A stretch of DNA of 9,321 bases. Source: Acetobacteraceae bacterium (GTDB lineage: Bacteria; Pseudomonadota; Alphaproteobacteria; Acetobacterales; Acetobacteraceae). The notes beneath the pieces are model-generated. The model was given only the letters and a program-made list of their open reading frames with translations. It was not told where the DNA came from and made no database searches. Positions 1 through 6,984 of the stretch are shown piece by piece. Each line of letters starts with the position of its first letter. Positions within the stretch are counted from its first letter, which is position 1. The stretch is from positions 1 through 9,321 of the forward strand of contig CANJXD010000203.1 in NCBI GenBank assembly GCA_947478535.1. Reading direction: 5' to 3'. The translations under genes and the position numbers were made by a program.

Positions 1-393
1 CAGGTGGTGAACCTGCTGCGAGACTTGCAGGCCGAACTCGGCCTGACCTACCTGTTCATCTCCCATGACCTGCGCGTGGTGCGCCACATCTCGGACCGCG
101 TCGCGGTGATGTATCTCGGCCGCGTGGTGGAAACCGGCACCAAGGCCGCGATCTTCGCTACGCCCTTGCATCCCTATACGCGCGCGCTGCTGGCCGCCGT
201 GCCACGCGCCGGCGATACGGGCCGCCGCGCGAGCCTGGCGGGGGAAGTGCCTTCGCCCAGCGCCATTCCCAGCGGCTGCCGCTTCCGCACGCGCTGCCCA
301 CGCGCCACGCCACGCTGCGCTCAGGATGACCCGCCGCTGCGCGAGGTCGCGCCAGGGCAGGCCGTGGCGTGCCACTACCCCGGCGATGGCTGA
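1..393 (+). CDS. Peptide/nickel ABC transporter ATP-binding subunit (DppD/DppF-OppD/OppF type), 3' fragment
   Basis: This is the C-terminal 130 residues of an ATPase that powers Dpp/Opp-type import; the Walker A, signature and Walker B motifs lie before the window. Visible are the switch histidine in FISHD (His22, counting from base 1) and then the oligopeptide/dipeptide transporter C-terminal domain. That domain carries LAGEVPSP and four cysteines (93, 99, 106, 124) in the C-x5-C-x6-C-x17-C pattern, which in this family is thought to bind an iron-sulfur cluster. The frame is open from base 1 and ends at TGA 391-393. The gene points at the DppC-like gene, with only three bases between the two stop codons, so it is not in the same transcript as the permeases. 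It probably serves them, because the Dpp/Opp class needs ATPases and no other is visible here. Family call sure; pairing inferred. Confidence 0.93.
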   Translation, partial: QVVNLLRDLQAELGLTYLFISHDLRVVRHISDRVAVMYLGRVVETGTKAAIFATPLHPYTRALLAAVPRAGDTGRRASLAGEVPSPSAIPSGCRFRTRCPRATPRCAQDDPPLREVAPGQAVACHYPGDG

Positions 394-396
394 TTG

Positions 397-1224
397 TTAT
401 TCCCGCGGGTCCAACTGGTCCCGCAGCCCGTTGCCCAGGATGTTCACGCCCCAGACCAGCATCACGATGCAGAACCCCGCGAGGTTCGCGATCCAGGGCG
501 CGACGAACAGGCGTTCCCGCCCTTCCGCCAGGATGTTCCCCCAGGTCGCGGCCGGCGGCGGCAGGCCGAGCCCGAGGAAGCTCAGCGCCGTTTCCTGCAG
601 GATCATCTGCGCCACCTGCAAGGTCGCGACCACCGACAGCACCGGCAGCAGGTGCGGCAGGATGTGGCGCAGCACGATGAAGCCGCCGGTCGCACCCTGG
701 GATACCGCCGCCTCCACGAAGGGCCTCTCCCGCAGCGATCGCGTCAGCCCATAGACGACGCGCGCATGCACCATCCAGCCCGAGAGCCCCAGCACGATGA
801 CGAGGTTGACCGCGCTGCCGCCGATGGCCGCGACGACGAGGATCGCCAGCAGGATTTCCGGGATCGAAAGCTGCGCGTCGGCGATGCGCATGATGACGGC
901 TTCCGTCCTGCCGCCACGCCAGCCCGCCAGCAGGCCGAGCAACGTGCCCAGGACGGCGGCCAATAGCATCGCCGCGACGCCGACCATGACGGAAAGCCGC
1001 GATCCGTGGATCAGCCGGCTGAGGATATCGCGCCCGAAATTGTCGGTGCCGAGCCAATGCGCGGCATGTGCTCCGTCGGCCCAGAAGGGCGGCCTCAGCC
1101 GCAGGATCAATTGCTGCCGGTAGGGATCATGCGGCGCGATCACATCGGCGAGGATGGCGATCAGCACGATGCCGCCCACCATCGCGCCGCCGATCCAGAG
1201 CTTGGTGTTGCCCGGCAGCCTCAT
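397..1224 (-). CDS. Peptide/nickel ABC transporter permease, DppC/OppC type
   Basis: This 275-residue inner-membrane permease is one half of the channel of a family 5 (dipeptide/oligopeptide/nickel) importer. Residues about 8-30 form the N-terminal OppC-type membrane segment. Residues 56-79 hold the diagnostic HWLGTDNFGRDILSR stretch that precedes the core. The cytoplasmic EAA loop lies at about 169-196 (EAA...G...RHILPH) and docks onto the ATPase. SFLGLGLPPP at 215-224 is another class hallmark. Length is normal for the family. The ATG at 1222-1224 overlaps the end of the DppB-like gene as ATGA, which implies translational coupling; there is no strong separate Shine-Dalgarno sequence. It is the last gene of the minus-strand operon and ends three bases from the stop of the opposing ATPase gene, leaving no room for a private terminator. 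The substrate cannot be read from the permease. Confidence 0.95.
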   Translation of the reverse strand: MRLPGNTKLWIGGAMVGGIVLIAILADVIAPHDPYRQQLILRLRPPFWADGAHAAHWLGTDNFGRDILSRLIHGSRLSVMVGVAAMLLAAVLGTLLGLLAGWRGGRTEAVIMRIADAQLSIPEILLAILVVAAIGGSAVNLVIVLGLSGWMVHARVVYGLTRSLRERPFVEAAVSQGATGGFIVLRHILPHLLPVLSVVATLQVAQMILQETALSFLGLGLPPPAATWGNILAEGRERLFVAPWIANLAGFCIVMLVWGVNILGNGLRDQLDPRE

Positions 1225-2135
1225 ACCCGCACCCGGGGGTCCAGCATCGCCTGCACCACATCCACCACCAGGTTGGTCAGCGTGATCACCAGGCTGACGA
1301 CGACGACCGCCGCCGCGACGATCGGCACGTCCCGCTGGTAGATACTGCCGATCATCAGCCGTCCGACGCCGGGCCAGGCGAAGATCGTCTCCGTCACGAT
1401 GGACCCGGCTATCAGGTGCCCGACCTGCAAGCCCAGCACGGAGATGATCGGGTTCAGCGCATTCGGCAGCACATGGCGCAGCAGCACGCGCATCGGGCTC
1501 AGTCCCTTGGCGCGTGCCGTCGTCGCGAAGGGCTCCCGCTTCGCTTCCAGCACTGCCGTCCGCGTCACCAGGATGAAGTTCGGCATCAGATAGGCCGCGA
1601 GCGTCAGCGCCGGCAGTACGAGATGCGCCGGCGTGCCGGAGCCCGAGGTCGGCAGCCAGCCCAGTTCGAGCGCGATGAACTGGATCAGCAGCAGGCCAAG
1701 CCAGAAGCTCGGCATGGATTGCCCGAGCACGGCGAAGGCGGAGATGACGTGGTCCGCGATGCGATCCTTCATCGCCGCCGCCGCGAGGCCCCCCGCCATG
1801 CCCAGCGCCACCGCGAGCGCCAGCGCCACCCCCACCAATTGCAGCGTGCCGCCGAGGCGTTCGAGCACGATCGGCAGCGCCGGCGCCTGGTGGGAGAGCG
1901 AAAGCCCGAAATCGCCGCGCAGCAGGTTGCCGATGAAGTACAGGAATTGCAGCGGCAGAGGATCATCGAGACCGAGCCGCGTGCGCAGCGCCGCGATCTC
2001 ATCCGGCGTCGGGTTGGCCTCCAGGAACAGTTCCACCGGGTCCCCGGTGACGCGCAGCACCACGAAGACGACGAGCAGCACCAGCCCCAGCGTCGCCGGC
2101 ACCAGCGCGAGGCGCCGCAGGATGAATCGCAGCAC
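1221..2135 (-). CDS. Peptide/nickel ABC transporter permease, DppB/OppB type
   Basis: This 304-residue inner-membrane permease pairs with the DppC-like protein. The N-terminus (MLRFILRRLALVPATLG) has the typical basic start and first membrane segment, at about 9-29. A periplasmic region follows with DDPLPLQFLYFIGNLLRGDFG at about 57-77. Five more hydrophobic segments lie near 98-121, 133-157, 172-195, 226-250 and 271-297. The EAA loop is at about 197-225 (EAKREPFATTARAKG...RHVLPNAL), and TETIFAWPGVGRL (248-260) is a class signature. The start is GTG (2133-2135). GAGG of the Shine-Dalgarno sequence overlaps the TGA stop of the M24 gene, nine bases upstream, which fixes this start and couples translation. 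The gap to the M24 stop is 11 bases and the overlap with the DppC-like gene is four. Confidence 0.95.
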   Translation of the reverse strand: MLRFILRRLALVPATLGLVLLVVFVVLRVTGDPVELFLEANPTPDEIAALRTRLGLDDPLPLQFLYFIGNLLRGDFGLSLSHQAPALPIVLERLGGTLQLVGVALALAVALGMAGGLAAAAMKDRIADHVISAFAVLGQSMPSFWLGLLLIQFIALELGWLPTSGSGTPAHLVLPALTLAAYLMPNFILVTRTAVLEAKREPFATTARAKGLSPMRVLLRHVLPNALNPIISVLGLQVGHLIAGSIVTETIFAWPGVGRLMIGSIYQRDVPIVAAAVVVVSLVITLTNLVVDVVQAMLDPRVRV

Positions 2136-2146
2136 CCGGCGCTGCC

Positions 2147-3277
2147 TCAGACTACCAGGATCTCCTCATTGTCGAAGGCGGTGGAGCGCAGGATCGGCGC
2201 GCCGTTCGTGATCTCGTAGATGTCCTCGATATGGTAGCCGTACTGCCCGACAACGCGGATGCGCGTCTCGCAGGTGGAGACCATGCCGGCTTCGTAGGGC
2301 GTGTCGTCATTCGGGCCGAGGATCGGCTTCTCATGCACGTTCAGGCCGATGGAATGGCCGTTATGCGCGTAGGGGAAGGGGATCTTGTGCTTCTCATGCA
2401 GCGCCGTCGCCAGCGCGAAGGCCTGCCGGCCGGTATTGCCGGGGCGCAGCATGTCTGCCACCGCGTGATGGATTTCCCGCAGGCGCTTCCAGATGTCCCG
2501 GTCGAAATCGTTCAGCGGGCCGAACTTCGCGGTGCGCCCGATATTCGAGAAATACTCGTGGTAAAAGCCGCCGACATCGGCCTTCAGCAGATCGCCCTTC
2601 TTCACCTGGTAGCCGGACGGCGTCATGTGCGGGAAGCCGGTATTCGGGCCGGCATTGATATGCGCGAAAGCCACGCTGTCCGCGCCCTGCTTGATGATGG
2701 AGGCGGAAAGCCGCTCCATCAGGCTGCGCTCCGTCTCGCCTTCCGCCGTCGTCAGGTAGGTCGCCATCAGCGCCTTGCCGGTCTGGTTGTAGCCATCGAA
2801 CAGCGTGTTCATCTCCCGCCGCGTCTTGAACATGCGGGCGCGGGCGAAGATCTCGTCGCAGGGGCCGAGTTTCAACTGCGGCAGCCGGGCTTCGAGTTTC
2901 CGCATGTAGCTGGCGGCGAAGTAGTCCATCTCCATGCCCACCTTGGCGCTGCCAAGGCCGAGCTCCGTCAGCACATCCGCCAGGACATCGACGGGGGAGA
3001 CGACGAATTCCTTGTAGGAGCGGATGTCCTGGATCCAGCTGGTCTGGCGGACATAGCCTTCCTCCACCAGGCACAGGATGAAGATCGGCGCGCGGCCCTT
3101 CGCCCAGACGATGAGGGCGAGCCGGTCGCGGATGCTTTGCTGGGTGGAGATGTGGACATCGCCGGTGTAGCGGACATTCTCCGGCGACACCGCGATCACG
3201 GCATCGTAATCGCTCTGCCCGATCAGTGTCTCGAGCAGCGGCAGGTTGCCCATGGCGTCCTGCATGGTCTTGGGCAT
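2147..3277 (-). CDS. M24-family metallohydrolase (Xaa-Pro peptidase/creatinase-like) with an altered metal site
   Basis: This 376-residue protein has a creatinase-type N-terminal domain (about 13-145) and an M24 pita-bread catalytic domain (about 153-365). There is no signal peptide, so it is probably cytoplasmic. Family members hydrolyse Xaa-Pro peptides or C-N bonds in small compounds. The expected M24 ligands map as Asp234 (KADVGG), Asn245 (FSNIGRT), His308 (NGHSIG), Glu337 (CETR) and Glu351 (HIEDIY). Additional active-site histidines are His217 and His315. Position 245 lies the canonical 11 residues after Asp234 and is normally Asp; here the codon is AAT. One metal site may therefore be weakened, or the activity may not be peptidase. 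The start ATG has GAGGG eight bases upstream; later in-frame ATGs at residues 5 and 9 are less well placed. It sits 11 bases after the binding-protein gene and 11 before the DppB-like gene, so it probably acts on the imported substrate. Confidence 0.92.
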   Translation of the reverse strand: MPKTMQDAMGNLPLLETLIGQSDYDAVIAVSPENVRYTGDVHISTQQSIRDRLALIVWAKGRAPIFILCLVEEGYVRQTSWIQDIRSYKEFVVSPVDVLADVLTELGLGSAKVGMEMDYFAASYMRKLEARLPQLKLGPCDEIFARARMFKTRREMNTLFDGYNQTGKALMATYLTTAEGETERSLMERLSASIIKQGADSVAFAHINAGPNTGFPHMTPSGYQVKKGDLLKADVGGFYHEYFSNIGRTAKFGPLNDFDRDIWKRLREIHHAVADMLRPGNTGRQAFALATALHEKHKIPFPYAHNGHSIGLNVHEKPILGPNDDTPYEAGMVSTCETRIRVVGQYGYHIEDIYEITNGAPILRSTAFDNEEILVV

Positions 3278-3288
3278 GGTTTTATCCC

Positions 3289-4776
3289 TCAGTTCAGCGT
3301 TGCGCGCGTCAGGCGCAGGATGGTGTCGGAGCTTGGTCGCCAGCCCTGCAGGGCGCGGGCCTTGCCGTTGATGCTGGGCAGGCCGAACAGGAAGATCGCC
3401 GGCGCTTCCTCCTGCATGATTTCCATCATGCGGTGATACGCCGCGAGGCGCTTCGCCTCATCGACCGTGGAGCGGGCCTCGACGAACAGGCGTTCGTATT
3501 CCTCATTGTGCCAGAAGGCGCGCTGGCCACCGCGGGTGAACCAGATGGTGTTGAAATCCGCGTCGCCGAGGCTGAACCAGCCGACGAGATGGGTGGGGCC
3601 CATATCGCCCGCCGTCGCCATGCGCGTCCACACGCCGCCTTCGACGACATTGACGGTGCTGCGGATGCCCACTTCCTGGAACATGCCGACCACGGCGTTG
3701 GTGATATCCACATCCGAGAGGTAGCGGCCTGACCGCGTGGTGATGCGCGTCGTGAAGCCGCGGCCGAGGCCGGCTTCCTGCAACAGCCGCCGGGCCTGCG
3801 CCGGGTCATAGGCGCGGGGGCGGATGTTCGGGTTGAAGCCGAAGGTGTTGGAGGTCAGCAACTGGCCCTGCAACAGGCTTCCCTGGCCGCCAAGGATCTG
3901 GTCCAGGATCAACTGCCGGTTCACCGCATGGTCCATTGCCAGCCGCACGCGCCGGTCATTGAAGGGCGGCTTGGTCGTGTCGAAGGTCAGCACCAGGCCG
4001 ACCGAGGTCTCGACCGACGCGATCTCCGTGTTGCGGGCGTTGCGCACGCGCGGGATGAGGTCGATCGGCACTTCCTGGATGATGTGCGTCTCCCCCGCCA
4101 GCAGAGAGGCGACGCGCGTCGAGGGTTCGGGGATCTGACGCAGCAGAAGCCGTTCCATGCGCGGTGCGCCGGCCCAGTATTGTGCATTCGCCGTCAACTC
4201 ATACCGGTCCCCGCCGACCCAGCGGCCATAGCGCCAGGCGCCGGTGCCGATGGGCGGGCGCTGCGCGCTGATTCCGCCGGCGGCGATCTGCCTGGCCTGT
4301 TCGATGGGGATGTCGGAGATGCCGTTGATGAGGGTGGGGAAGGGCGCGCGGGTGCGGATCTCCACCTCATGCGGGCCGATGACGGACACGCCCGAGATCT
4401 GCGCGATGCGGTTGCGGGACCCGTAGACGGTGGCGGGGTTCAGCACATGCTCGATGGTCGCTTTCACGTCCTCCGCGGTGAAGGGGGTGCCATCATGGAA
4501 CAGCACGCCTTCCCGCAGCTTGAAGCGCCAGGTGGTGTCATCCACCGCGCGCCATTCGGTGGCGAGGCCGGGCAGCAGCTTGCCCTCCTCGTCCCGCAGC
4601 ACCAGCGGGTCCATCACCTGGAGCGACATGGTGAGCGCGGTGAAGCTGCTGACGCCGGGGGTCAGGCTGTCCGGGAAGCCCGGGATGCCAACCACGAGTT
4701 GGCGCTGCTGTGCGGCGGCGGCACCGGCCCCGAGGGCGAGGAGACTGGCCAGGACGGCTAGAATGCGGCTCGACAT
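3289..4776 (-). CDS. ABC transporter substrate-binding protein, family 5 (DppA/OppA type)
   Basis: This 495-residue periplasmic protein is the substrate receptor of the importer. Residues 1-22 form a Sec signal peptide: a short basic start (MSSR), a hydrophobic run of Leu, Val and Ala, and a probable cut after GAGAAAA near Ala22, before QQRQLVVG. There is no lipobox cysteine, so it should be free in the periplasm. SBP_bac_5 features follow: the PDSLTPG region, WRFKLREGVLFHDGTPFTAEDV at about 82-103, the IGTGAWR stretch, and VRLAMDHAVNRQLI further on. Length is typical. GGGAG lies seven bases before the ATG, which supports this start. It is the first gene of the tight cluster with the M24 enzyme and both permeases; 139 bases separate it from the next gene upstream. 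Ligand specificity is not readable: peptides, opines, glutathione and other amides are all imported by this family. Confidence 0.95.
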   Translation of the reverse strand: MSSRILAVLASLLALGAGAAAAQQRQLVVGIPGFPDSLTPGVSSFTALTMSLQVMDPLVLRDEEGKLLPGLATEWRAVDDTTWRFKLREGVLFHDGTPFTAEDVKATIEHVLNPATVYGSRNRIAQISGVSVIGPHEVEIRTRAPFPTLINGISDIPIEQARQIAAGGISAQRPPIGTGAWRYGRWVGGDRYELTANAQYWAGAPRMERLLLRQIPEPSTRVASLLAGETHIIQEVPIDLIPRVRNARNTEIASVETSVGLVLTFDTTKPPFNDRRVRLAMDHAVNRQLILDQILGGQGSLLQGQLLTSNTFGFNPNIRPRAYDPAQARRLLQEAGLGRGFTTRITTRSGRYLSDVDITNAVVGMFQEVGIRSTVNVVEGGVWTRMATAGDMGPTHLVGWFSLGDADFNTIWFTRGGQRAFWHNEEYERLFVEARSTVDEAKRLAAYHRMMEIMQEEAPAIFLFGLPSINGKARALQGWRPSSDTILRLTRATLN

Positions 4777-4815
4777 GGGCGATCTCCCATCAGGCGCCAG
4801 GGCGGCGCGAGGCTT

Positions 4816-4868
4816 GGTGATCCTGCCATCCCTGCGCGGCCGTGCCGAGTGCGAAATTGTGGATCACC
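4816..4868. repeat. Perfect 8-bp inverted repeat in the leader before the binding-protein gene
   Basis: GGTGATCC at 4816-4823 is the exact reverse complement of GGATCACC at 4861-4868, with 37 bases between. The pair sits in the 139-base gap between the FrhB-like gene and the binding-protein gene. It could be two half-sites for a regulator or a long stem in the leader mRNA. An 8-bp match in a gap this size can arise by chance, and I could not find a convincing -35/-10 pair here, so the role is open. Confidence 0.35.
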
Positions 4869-4880
4869 CCGATGCGGCGG

Positions 4881-4908
4881 CAGCCGCGGACCGTCGAAGC
4901 GGCGGCTG
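4881..4908 (-). terminator. GC-rich stem-loop just after the FrhB-like gene (possible weak terminator or mRNA end)
   Basis: CAGCCGC at 4881-4887 pairs with GCGGCTG at 4902-4908 around a 14-base loop, starting seven bases beyond the stop codon of the FrhB-like gene on the minus strand. No T-run follows in the direction of transcription, so it is not a classical intrinsic terminator. It could stabilise an mRNA end or partly separate the upstream genes from the importer operon. Confidence 0.3.
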
Positions 4909-4915
4909 TGAGACA

Positions 4916-6136
4916 TCAGCGCCGCTCGCCATCCTTCGGCGCCAGGCCATAGGGCGCGACCAGCGCCCAGACATGGGCGGGGATCATCGCCTTCATCCGG
5001 CGCGGCGTTTCACGGCGCAGATGCAGGATGGTTTCCACCGCCTTCATCTCGACCCGGGCGCGGGCGAACTCCAGACCACGCGGGCCGATGCGCGGCATCA
5101 GCCAGCCGACGATCGGGCGCAGGAAGCCGGGCATCCGCCGCAGCGGCAGTCCACCCGCCGCGCGTTCAGTATTGGCGAGAAACCCCTTCACCGGCCCCGC
5201 CCGCTTGCCGGCGCTGCCGGGTGCTGACGTCACCACCTCATCCCCCAGCAGGGAGACCAGTTCCTCGCCGCGCTCGTTGCGGATGATGAGCCATTGCTCA
5301 CCCTCGCCACCCATGTAGCCCACGGTGATGTCGGCCAGGACGTTGGTGTAGTCGACGCAGGTCCGGCAGGTCAGCGGGAAGAAATCCCGCGGCAATTGGC
5401 TGATCGGCAGTTGCAGGAAGGGGATCTCCCGCTTGCGGCCATCGGCGTAGCGCAGCTCGACATGGAAGTCGGCGCGGAATTCGAGGTAGGTGATGGTCTC
5501 CGGCTTCGGGTCGAGCAGGTCGAGGAACTGATGAAAGTTCTCGGTCGTGGTGTTGTCCGAACAGGGTGTGCCGATGACGAAAAGCCGCTCGAACCCCAAC
5601 TCCTTCTCCAGCGCGCGCAGGGCGTAGACCTGGCAGGGAATGCCAATGATGGCGAGCCGCTTGTGCCCGGCCGCGCGGGCGGGTTCCAGCAGCGCCAGCA
5701 GCGGCGCATAGCCCATCCGCATGCCGCGGCACTGCGCCATGCCCTCGGCCTTGGTGACGAGAACCGGCATGGGCTTCCACTTGTCCTCCGGGTCCGGCGC
5801 CATGGTGAGCACGGCATCCACCGCGCCCGTCTCCAGCAGCCGTTCCGCGAGGCGCGTCGTGATGCCGGTCCATTGCGCGCCTTCCCGGGGCGCCGCGAGG
5901 CGGGCACGGACCATGCGGCGATGCGGGCCGAAATGCGCCTCATCGGGCCGGGTGGCATCCCGCGCCCGTCCGTGGACTTGCGCCTCCAGCCCGGGATAGT
6001 CCGGCTTGATGAACTGGCAGGCGCGCCCGCAGGCCTTGGCATCCGCGGTGCGGGAGATGCCGCAATCCGTGCACAAGCCGCGCGGCACTGCGGGGGAAAG
6101 GGCAGGCGCCTCCACCCCGCTGGTCAAGTCCACCAT
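4916..6136 (-). CDS. FrhB-family (coenzyme F420 hydrogenase beta subunit-like) flavin/Fe-S reductase, BciB/HCAR-like
   Basis: This 406-residue protein belongs to the FrhB family. Cys22, Cys25, Cys36 and Cys40 (LCTDCG...ACGRAC) form an N-terminal iron-sulfur-type motif. Cys136 (AQCRGMR), Cys168 (GIPCQVYAL), Cys192 (GTPCSDN) and Cys257/Cys260 (CRTC) follow. GIPCQVYALRALEKELG and CRTCVDYTNVLADITVGYMG resemble most closely the branch containing BciB (divinyl chlorophyllide 8-vinyl reductase) and plant 7-hydroxymethyl chlorophyll a reductase. Those enzymes use FAD and [4Fe-4S] clusters and take electrons from ferredoxin. No membrane segment is seen, so it is probably soluble. GGAGG lies only four bases before the ATG; the next codon, GTG, would give seven, so either may start. 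The preceding RraA-like gene ends 52 bases upstream on the same strand. Family is firm; the chlorophyll role is uncertain because no other photosynthesis gene is in view. Confidence 0.88.
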   Translation of the reverse strand: MVDLTSGVEAPALSPAVPRGLCTDCGISRTADAKACGRACQFIKPDYPGLEAQVHGRARDATRPDEAHFGPHRRMVRARLAAPREGAQWTGITTRLAERLLETGAVDAVLTMAPDPEDKWKPMPVLVTKAEGMAQCRGMRMGYAPLLALLEPARAAGHKRLAIIGIPCQVYALRALEKELGFERLFVIGTPCSDNTTTENFHQFLDLLDPKPETITYLEFRADFHVELRYADGRKREIPFLQLPISQLPRDFFPLTCRTCVDYTNVLADITVGYMGGEGEQWLIIRNERGEELVSLLGDEVVTSAPGSAGKRAGPVKGFLANTERAAGGLPLRRMPGFLRPIVGWLMPRIGPRGLEFARARVEMKAVETILHLRRETPRRMKAMIPAHVWALVAPYGLAPKDGERR

Positions 6137-6188
6137 GCATCCTCCATTCCCTGATGGCTGGGACGGTAGGGGATGCGCGCGGCGCTTG

Positions 6189-6863
6189 CTACACGCCTTC
6201 GCAGCCGAGCCGCTTCAGCGTCGCATCCACCCAGGACCGGTCGATGGTACCAGCCTCGATCTCCGCGATCTGTTTCGCCTCGGCCGCGTGCTTCTTCTCC
6301 GTCGCCAGCAGCACCGCTTCGGCATCGGCGAAGCTGATGGCGACGAAGCCGTCCTCATCACCGAGGATCATGTCGCCGGGCTCGATCACCATGCCGTCGA
6401 TGGCCACGGCGGCGTTGATCTCGCCGGGGCCATCCTTGTCGGGGCCGCGATGCGTCACGCCGGCGGCGAAGACCGGGAAGGGCTGCGCCCGCAGCGCCGC
6501 GCTGTCGAGGATCGCGCCGTTGATGACGATGCCGCCGAGCCTGCGCCGCACCATCTGCGACAGCAGCAATTCGCCGATGATCGCATTGGTCAGGTTACCA
6601 CCGGCATCCACCACCCCCACGTCGCCGGGGGCGGCGATGTCGATCGCCTTGTGGACCATCAGAGTGTCGCCGGGCCGCGTCTTCACGGTGAAGGCGGGGC
6701 CCGCCATCACGCCACCGCCATGCATCGGCCGCAGCCGCGCGCCGGCGGCGAAAAGCCGAGCCATGCTGTCGCTCACATTGGCGACCGGCAGCGGGCGGAA
6801 ACGCTCCACGATGGCCGGCGCCCCGGCGCGGGTGCGGGGCAGGATGCGGAAACCGACCGGCAT
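6189..6863 (-). CDS. RraA-family protein (HMG/CHA aldolase-like fold) lacking the active-site Arg
   Basis: This 224-residue protein belongs to the RraA/dimethylmenaquinone methyltransferase-like family. The family includes class II pyruvate aldolases (4-hydroxy-4-methyl-2-oxoglutarate and 4-carboxy-4-hydroxy-2-oxoadipate aldolases), oxaloacetate decarboxylases and the RNase E inhibitor RraA. Visible are VANVSDSM (27-34), PGDTLMVHKAI (64-74), VVDAGGNLTNAIIGELL (84-100), GGIVINGAILDS (110-121), VTHRGPDKDGPGEIN (136-150) and PGDMILGDEDGFV (162-174). The usual GA(V/I)RD active-site motif reads GAILD here: position 119 is Leu (CTC) instead of Arg, Asp120 is kept, and the acidic residue expected three positions later is Ala123. 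Aldolase activity is therefore doubtful. GAGGAG seven bases before the ATG fixes the start. It is divergent from the dehydrogenase gene and the first of the minus-strand genes running toward the importer. Its substrate is unknown. Confidence 0.9.
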   Translation of the reverse strand: MPVGFRILPRTRAGAPAIVERFRPLPVANVSDSMARLFAAGARLRPMHGGGVMAGPAFTVKTRPGDTLMVHKAIDIAAPGDVGVVDAGGNLTNAIIGELLLSQMVRRRLGGIVINGAILDSAALRAQPFPVFAAGVTHRGPDKDGPGEINAAVAIDGMVIEPGDMILGDEDGFVAISFADAEAVLLATEKKHAAEAKQIAEIEAGTIDRSWVDATLKRLGCEGV

Positions 6864-6956
6864 GGCGGGTCTCCTCGTAGTGTCGCGCCCGCTTTGCTTC
6901 GGCCCGGTGATGCCGCAAGGGCCCGGCTTGCCGACCGCTGCGTTTTCGCCCAGCGT

Positions 6957-6984
6957 CCCGCGCCTCAGGGTCAGGAGGCGCGGG
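6957..6984 (+). promoter_or_regulatory. Perfect 10-bp inverted repeat covering the ribosome-binding site and start of the dehydrogenase gene
   Basis: CCCGCGCCTC at 6957-6966 is the exact reverse complement of GAGGCGCGGG at 6975-6984, with an 8-base loop. The right arm contains most of the Shine-Dalgarno AGGAGG (6973-6978) and ends on the first base of the GTG start (6984-6986). In RNA this very GC-rich stem would hide the ribosome-binding site. It could act as a translational control hairpin or, as DNA, as an operator for a dimeric regulator. It does not resemble the palindrome before the GntR gene. Confidence 0.6.

Noticed and set aside
158..1057. Minus-strand open frame of 299 codons overlapping the DppC-like and ATPase genes
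   Set aside because: It is a frame-shifted shadow of the permease, very rich in Arg, Gly and Ala, without a ribosome-binding site or membrane segments.
1068..2219. Long plus-strand open frame (383 codons) opposite the DppB-like gene
   Set aside because: It is rich in Arg, Gln and His with no domain or motif. It is the antisense shadow expected of a GC-rich gene, and the minus-strand frame encodes a clear permease.
2231..3436. Long plus-strand open frame (401 codons) opposite the M24 gene
   Set aside because: No recognisable domain and low-complexity composition. The minus strand carries a full M24 protein with its active-site motifs.
6137..6176. GCATCC (6137-6142) and GGATGC (6171-6176) inverted repeat before the FrhB-like gene
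   Set aside because: Only six base pairs with a 28-base loop in a GC-rich gap; too likely by chance to call a site.
6928..6956. TTGCCG and CAGCGT 17 bases apart as a promoter for the dehydrogenase gene
   Set aside because: The spacing is right but the -10 match is very poor (CAGCGT). Such pairs are common by chance in this sequence, so it is not called as a feature.
6006..6983. Upstream extension of the dehydrogenase frame, giving a 581-codon reading frame
   Set aside because: The extension is antisense to the RraA-like and FrhB-like genes and has no domain. AGGAGG at 6973 and the match to IdnO place the start at the GTG at 6984.
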